Assembly (NCBI GenBank): GCA_016214985.1
Contig: JACRMM010000013.1
Location: forward strand, 1 to 38,715
Source of the DNA: Deltaproteobacteria bacterium
GTDB lineage: Bacteria > Desulfobacterota > Deferrisomatia > Deferrisomatales > JACRMM01
Direction: 5' to 3'
DNA length: 38,715 nt
Shown here: one piece after another, positions 34,401 through 38,715 of the stretch
Layout: every line of letters starts with the position of its first letter
How positions within the stretch are numbered: the stretch's first letter is position 1
Notes under the pieces: generated by a model
What the model saw: only the letters and a program-made list of their open reading frames with translations
Told to the model about the DNA's origin: nothing
The model's database searches: none
Position numbers and translations under genes: made by a program

Positions 34401-34993
34401 TGCTCGCCCTGGGCCGCGACGTGAACATCCTGGTCATGGACACCGAGGTGTACTCCAACACGGGCGGGCAGCAGTCGAAGGCGACCCCCCTGGGCGCGTC
34501 GGCCAAGTTTGCCTCGGCCGGCAAATCGACGCCGAAGAAGGATCTGGGCCTGATCGCCATGACCTACGGGGCACCCTACGTGGCGCGGGTCGCTTCCGGC
34601 GCCAAGGACGCCCAGACCGTGAAGGCGTTCGCAGAGGCCGACTCGTACCCCGGTACATCCCTGATCATCGCGTACTCCCACTGCATCGCCCACGGGTACG
34701 ATCTTGCCCGGGGTAACGAGCAGCAAAAGCTCGCGGTGAGCTCGGGCCACTGGCCGCTGTACCGCTTCGACCCGCGGCGCCAGGCCGCCGGTGAGAACCC
34801 CCTCCAGCTGGACTCCGGGGCGCCCGAGATTCCCTTGGCCGATTACATCTACAACGAGACGCGCTACACGATGCTCGAGCGCATGGACAAAGACCGAGCG
34901 GCGGCTCTGCTCAAGGACGCCGAAGCGGTCGTCCGACGGCGGGCGTCGCTCTACGAGCAGCTGGCGAAGCTCAAGGTCGCCAAGCCGCAGTAG
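31433..34993 (+). CDS. nifJ: Pyruvate:ferredoxin (flavodoxin) oxidoreductase
   Basis: A 1186-residue homodimer-type PFOR that oxidises pyruvate to acetyl-CoA and CO2 and reduces ferredoxin or flavodoxin, a classical electron source for nitrogenase. Domain order: pyrimidine-binding domain with [21 protein letters not shown], the gamma/EKR domains ([18 protein letters not shown]), a 2x[4Fe-4S] insert with [12 protein letters not shown] from residue 697 and [12 protein letters not shown] from 752, and the TPP domain with proximal-cluster [10 protein letters not shown] from 824, [40 protein letters not shown] and [19 protein letters not shown]. The ATG at 31433 follows AGGAGG by six bases. Its length matches NifJ. 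A dihydroorotate dehydrogenase-like gene follows closely. Confidence 0.96.
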   Translation: [1186 protein letters not shown]

Positions 34994-35081
34994 CGCGCGG
35001 AACTTTCTGTCGGTTGCTCACGTCCGGTCGCGTGGTACGGTGAACTCTCGTGTGTGGAGACCCGCCATCCGGAGGAGACCG

Positions 35082-36077
35082 ATGAACCTCTCGACGTCGT
35101 ACCTCGGGCTCGATCTTGCAAATCCGCTCGTCGTGGGCGCATCCCCCCTGGTGGAGCGCATCGACACGGTCAAGCGTCTCGAGGACGCGGGCGCCGCGGC
35201 GGTCGTGATGCACTCGCTCTTCGAGGAGCAGTTGAGGGGGGAACTGGAGGCGCTTGAGCGGGAGGTGGAGCAGCGCACTGAGTCGTTTGCCGAGGCGCTG
35301 ACCTATCTCCCGCGAGTGTCGGAGCTCAAGTTCCACCTCGGGCCCGACGAGTACCTGGAGCACCTCCGGCGGCTCAAGGGAGCCGTTTCGATTCCGGTCA
35401 TCGGGTCGCTCAATGGCGTCTCCTCCGGGGGGTGGATCGACTACGCCCGCAACATCCAGGAGGCGGGTGCCGACGCCCTGGAGCTCAATGCCTACTCCCT
35501 GGCCGCGGATCCGAAGGACACTGGGGCGGCGACGGAGAAGCGCGTCGTCGACGCCGTGCGGGCGGTCAAGGGCGCGGTGACGATCCCCGTCGCGGTCAAG
35601 CTCTCGCCGTTCTACTCGTCCCTGCCCCACGTGATCCGGCAGCTCGAAGGGGCCGGCGCCGACGGGGCCGTTCTCTTCAACCGCTTCTACCAGCCCGACA
35701 TCGACGTGGAGAAGGCCGAGGTGGTGTCGACGCTTGCGCTCTCCGACTCCTCCGACCTCCTCCTGCGCCTGCGGTGGGTCGCGATCCTCTCGGGCCGCGT
35801 CAAGCTGTCGCTCGGGGTCACGGGCGGGGTGCACACGGCGGTGGACGCCGTCAAGGCCCTCATGGCTGGCGCCGACGCCGTTCAACTGGTTTCGGCGCTC
35901 CTCCAACACGGCCCCTCCCGCTTGGCGAAGGTGCGCGAGGACCTCTCCCGCTGGCTCGACCAGAGCGGCTACGACTCGCTCGGTGAGCTGCGGGGCTGCC
36001 TCAACCTCAGCCGCGTCTCGGACCCCTCAGCGTACGAGCGGGCGAACTACCTCACGGTGCTCCACGGACGCGCATAA
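35082..36077 (+). CDS. Dihydroorotate dehydrogenase-like FMN protein
   Basis: A 331-residue TIM-barrel flavoprotein of the dihydroorotate dehydrogenase-like group. It has the N-terminal TSYLGLDLANPLVVGASPLVERID, substrate-region IPVIGSLNGVSSGGWIDYARNIQEAGADALELNAYS, VAVKLSPFYSS, and phosphate-binding LGVTGGVHTAVDAVKALMAGADAVQLVSALLQHG. It is probably not the pyrimidine-pathway enzyme, as this group often sits next to PFOR and has no known substrate. GGAGGAG precedes the ATG. It lies 88 bp after nifJ. Confidence 0.9.
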   Translation: MNLSTSYLGLDLANPLVVGASPLVERIDTVKRLEDAGAAAVVMHSLFEEQLRGELEALEREVEQRTESFAEALTYLPRVSELKFHLGPDEYLEHLRRLKGAVSIPVIGSLNGVSSGGWIDYARNIQEAGADALELNAYSLAADPKDTGAATEKRVVDAVRAVKGAVTIPVAVKLSPFYSSLPHVIRQLEGAGADGAVLFNRFYQPDIDVEKAEVVSTLALSDSSDLLLRLRWVAILSGRVKLSLGVTGGVHTAVDAVKALMAGADAVQLVSALLQHGPSRLAKVREDLSRWLDQSGYDSLGELRGCLNLSRVSDPSAYERANYLTVLHGRA

Positions 36078-36726
36078 ACGCGCCGCCCGCGGGGGGCTCG
36101 TCGTCCTGGCTGCCCTGGCGGCCGCGCTCCTGGTGGGCGCCGGAGGCGGATCCGTCCTGATCGACGACTTCGAGCGCGGGCTCCGGCCGGGCTGGGAGGT
36201 CAAGCGCTTCAAGGGCGACACGCGCTACGACGTCGTGGCCGGGGACGGCGGGCACGTCCTGCGCGCGCGTAGCGACGCGGCGGCCTCGGCCCTGATCTAC
36301 CGCATCCGATACGACCTGGACCGATTTCCGGTGCTCTCCTGGCGCTGGAAGGCCGAAAACGTCATCGCCGCCGGGGACGAGAGCCGCAAATCGGGCGACG
36401 ACTACGTCGCCCGGATCTACGTCGTCTTCCCCCACTGGTTCTTCCCCAAGACCCGCAGCATCAACTACATCTGGGCGAACCGTCTGCCCCGGGGACACCA
36501 CGTCCCCAACCCCTTTACCGCCAACGCCGTGATGATCGCCGTAGAGAGCGGTCCGGAGAACCTGGGTCGCTGGATTGCCGAGCGAAGGGACGTGCGGGCC
36601 GACTACCGCGCCGTCTTCGGCGAAGACCCGCCGGAGGTGGGGGCTGTGGCCTTCATGACCGACACGGACAACACCGGCGAGGCGGCGACGGCGTACTACG
36701 ACGATCTCCGGATCGAGGGCGAGTGA
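36064..36726 (+). CDS. Exported DUF3047 protein, start unclear
   Basis: About 220 residues. A signal-like segment (AARGGLVVLAALAAALLVGAGG) is followed by the DUF3047 domain: VLIDDFERGLRPGWEVKRFKGDTRYDV, LSWRWKAENVIAAGDESRKSGDDYVARIYVVFPHWFFPKTRSINYIWANRLPRG, and MTDTDNTGEAATAYYDDLRIEGE at the end. Function unknown, probably periplasmic. The start given (36064) is approximate: in frame there is no ATG, GTG or TTG between a GTG at 35983, deep inside the upstream gene, and a GTG at 36133, which would cut the signal sequence. Initiation may use a non-standard codon or coupling at the overlapping stop of the preceding gene. Confidence 0.75.
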   Translation, partial: TDAHKRAARGGLVVLAALAAALLVGAGGGSVLIDDFERGLRPGWEVKRFKGDTRYDVVAGDGGHVLRARSDAAASALIYRIRYDLDRFPVLSWRWKAENVIAAGDESRKSGDDYVARIYVVFPHWFFPKTRSINYIWANRLPRGHHVPNPFTANAVMIAVESGPENLGRWIAERRDVRADYRAVFGEDPPEVGAVAFMTDTDNTGEAATAYYDDLRIEGE

Positions 36727-36771
36727 CCTCCAGGACGCTCGGCGGAGATGCGGGTTGATTGATGGTCGGGG

Positions 36772-38547
36772 CTAGGGTCGGCTCTCGGACCGGAGCAGGA
36801 TCTCCCCGGTCTTGATCCGGACCCAGCCTACCTGGGTTGCCCGCAGGTCGGGCAGGAAGTCGCAGGAGAGGAACAGAAGCGTGAAGTTTGGGTCGGCGTG
36901 CGCGTACCCGCACGCGGCCACGGCGTCTTGAAACTCGCGCGCTGCCCGCGCCGCAGGGCCGAAGCCGCCGGGCATCTGGATGCCGGCCAGGGGTAACGGA
37001 AAGTCTCGCGGCTCCGAGTTCTTCGGAACGACCACCATCCCGCCGCCAATCTGCCGCAGTCGCGCCAGGGCGAGGGCCATTGCGTCGGGGGAGGTGCCCA
37101 GCACCAGGGTGCCGCCGTTCGTCGTGTAGGTGCTGGCCAGGCCGTCCAGGGTCACCGCCAGGTTCGACACCGCGCCCCGACTGATCCAAGAGCCGTTGCG
37201 ATCCGTCAGCGCGAGGCAGTGGACCGGCTCCGGGCCCGGCACCGGCCACAGCCCTCCGCCCCGCGGCTCCAGGGCGACCGCCGCCTCGCGCGTGATGACG
37301 GCGTTGGCGAGACGGCCGGTCGGGAAGGGGTTGGGCGCATGGAAAGGCAGAAGGAACGCCTCCGGCCCCCAGGAGGGGATCGCAGGCTCGCTGCCCGCGT
37401 AGGCCCGGCCCCAGGCGAAGCTCTCGCTCGGCGCCGGGACGGCGAGAACGCCGTCCCGAGCCACCAGACGGCCCCGGCAGATCACGGTTCGAGGCGTCGG
37501 GGCGTCCAGATTCTCGAGGACGTTGATGTCGGCGACGCGCCCGGGGGCGATCGCGCCGAGGTCCTGGTCGAGCCCGAGGAAGGCGGCGGCATTGAGGGTC
37601 GCCATCCGGTAGGCGTGGTTGGCGGGCACCCCCGCCGCCAGGGCCAGGGCGATCACGTGATCGGTGAGCCCCACTTCGGCCACGTGGTTGGCCCTGGCGC
37701 CGTCGGTGGTAAAGGCGACGCGGTCGAGGAAGCCGGTGCCTCCCAGGATCGGCAGCAGCGCCGTGAGGTCGGGCCGCAGGCTCGAGTGGCGCAGCAGCAC
37801 CCAGAAGCCCTGCCGCAGGCGGTCCAGAGCTTCGGCGGCGTCGGTCGCCTCGTGGCAGGACCGAAGCCCGGTGGCCGCCAGGGCCGGGAGCCGCTTCCTG
37901 CTGGCTCCGGCCGTGTGGCCGTCCGCGAACTTGCCGAGACGGCGAGCCTGCTCGACGACCTCGACGAGCCGCGGCGCCCGAGCCGGGTCCAGGAAGTCGG
38001 TCCACCGGGTCATCTCGCCCGTGGCCTTGAACTCGGGTCGCGCCAGGAGCGCCGAGACGACCTCCGGCGAGAAGAACTCGTCCTCTCCCTCGAACCGCGA
38101 CTGGGAGGCCATGCGGGCGACCCAGAAGACGTGGGGCAGGGCGGCCTCGGAGAGGGCGGCGGTGAGACGGGCCAGGCGCTCGGATCCCAGGGCGAGGTGG
38201 AGCAGCAGCTCGTCGTAGACCAGACAGGTCGTGCCGTGGCATACGGCGGCCTCGCCGAGACTCAAGGGGTTTGCGAAGGGCCAGGGGTGGGTGTGGGGCT
38301 CGACGTACCCGGGAACGAGGGTCTTGCCGCCGGCCTCGAGCCGCGGCGCCTCCTTGGCGACAGGACCCGACCAACGGCCGGGACCGGCCCACGCGATCCG
38401 CTCGCCGCAGACCGCCACGTCGGCCTCGAGCACCTCGCCCGTGAACGCATTCCAGACACGGCCGCCGGTGATCAGGAGGTCCGGGGCTTCCAGCCCCTGA
38501 GCGACGCGGAGGAGCCGCAGCCGAAGCTCGAGGTCGCACGGGATCAA
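36772..38547 (-). CDS. ade: Adenine deaminase-like amidohydrolase
   Basis: A 591-residue amidohydrolase of the adenine deaminase family (E. coli Ade is 588), which converts adenine to hypoxanthine. Recognisable elements are DLLITGGRVWNAFTGEVLEADVAVCGERIAWAG, metal motif PGYVEPHTHPW, FADGHTAGASRKRLPALAATGLRSCHEATDAAEALDRLRQG, VAFTTDGARANHVAEVGLTDHVI and MATLNAAAFLGLDQDLGAIAPGRVADINVLE. In place of the usual TDD the enzyme has TDG, so activity or substrate may differ. The only in-frame start upstream of the fold is a TTG at 38547 with no ribosome binding site, 30 bp from an IS end at 38578; a stop (TAG) lies right at that boundary. The native 5' end or promoter may have been lost. Confidence 0.8.
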   Translation of the reverse strand: MIPCDLELRLRLLRVAQGLEAPDLLITGGRVWNAFTGEVLEADVAVCGERIAWAGPGRWSGPVAKEAPRLEAGGKTLVPGYVEPHTHPWPFANPLSLGEAAVCHGTTCLVYDELLLHLALGSERLARLTAALSEAALPHVFWVARMASQSRFEGEDEFFSPEVVSALLARPEFKATGEMTRWTDFLDPARAPRLVEVVEQARRLGKFADGHTAGASRKRLPALAATGLRSCHEATDAAEALDRLRQGFWVLLRHSSLRPDLTALLPILGGTGFLDRVAFTTDGARANHVAEVGLTDHVIALALAAGVPANHAYRMATLNAAAFLGLDQDLGAIAPGRVADINVLENLDAPTPRTVICRGRLVARDGVLAVPAPSESFAWGRAYAGSEPAIPSWGPEAFLLPFHAPNPFPTGRLANAVITREAAVALEPRGGGLWPVPGPEPVHCLALTDRNGSWISRGAVSNLAVTLDGLASTYTTNGGTLVLGTSPDAMALALARLRQIGGGMVVVPKNSEPRDFPLPLAGIQMPGGFGPAARAAREFQDAVAACGYAHADPNFTLLFLSCDFLPDLRATQVGWVRIKTGEILLRSESRP

Positions 38548-38577
38548 GGGAGTGCCCGTCCATCGCGGACCGGATGG

Positions 38578-38715
38578 CTAGGAGCCTGTCGGACTTTCGG
38601 GAGCGCCCTCCCCAGGGGCACCCGCGAATGTCGCTGGGGTGAACCGGGAGGCGTTCGCGGTTGCCCAAGTAAAATTGCCATGTTTGGCTATTATAGGTCG
38701 CAGCTAGTGCTAGTA
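38578..38715. mobile_element. Left-hand end of an insertion sequence, running off the window
   Basis: CTAGGAGCCTGTCGGACT at 38578-38595 is the exact reverse complement of 121-138, so this is the opposite end of the same kind of element seen at the start of the window. The remaining 120 bases show no clear coding sequence, only an AT-richer patch near 38669-38700 that may carry the transposase promoter. It lies 30 bp upstream of the adenine deaminase-like gene. Confidence 0.6.

Noticed and set aside
1..38715. tRNA, rRNA and CRISPR arrays
   Set aside because: No cloverleaf, rRNA-like or regularly spaced repeat sequence was noticed on reading both strands. A covariance-model search could still reveal a small RNA.

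Overview
This is a high-GC, gene-dense bacterial segment from a diazotroph, probably an anaerobic or facultative one. It carries nifD and nifK of the Clostridium-like type (552 and 458 residues), nifV, nifA, a draT-draG switch-off pair and a 1186-residue NifJ-type pyruvate oxidoreductase. The transporter, signalling and codon style suggest a proteobacterial or Desulfobacterota/Myxococcota-like lineage. That placement is an inference from gene content; no rRNA or other marker gene is present.

Layout. 1-138 and 38578-38715 are inward-facing ends of one kind of insertion sequence (18-bp terminal match in opposite orientation), so the segment is bounded by a repeated mobile element. 149-3293 (minus): nifK and nifD, driven by a textbook sigma-54 promoter and with no nifH beside them. 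3634-6364: small exported proteins, a cupin and an EamA transporter. 6357-9095 (minus): a cereblon-like CULT protein, an exported NrfJ-like/OB-fold protein, a DsbA/FrnE oxidoreductase whose first catalytic Cys codon is UGA (probable selenoprotein) and a dienelactone hydrolase. 9276-11278: a universal stress protein overlapping a sensor kinase with two c-type haem motifs. 11335-16069 (minus): nifA, nifV, draG, draT. 16217-21939: yejABEF peptide importer. 22085-26379: a hybrid kinase, a GAF protein and a second kinase. 26436-29146 (minus): five genes joined by 4-bp overlaps, including YqeC and a MocA-like nucleotidyltransferase, which are accessory factors for selenium-dependent molybdenum hydroxylases. 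29288-31243: a SAM hydrolase, a small protein and a BI-1 membrane protein. 31433-36726: nifJ, a dihydroorotate dehydrogenase-like protein and a DUF3047 protein. 36772-38547 (minus): an adenine deaminase-like amidohydrolase.

How it fits together. NifA and sigma-54 would switch on nifDK and its own nifV-nifA operon. NifV supplies homocitrate for FeMo-co, NifJ can supply low-potential electrons, and DraT/DraG reversibly inactivate NifH. The kinases next to these genes are candidate inputs for redox or energy status. nifH, nifE, nifN and nifB are not here.

The most notable signal is selenium. A candidate Sec codon in a U-P-W-C active site is followed by a hairpin at the expected distance, and the same window holds a selenium-dependent hydroxylase maturation operon. 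Together these suggest a genome that uses selenium in two ways.
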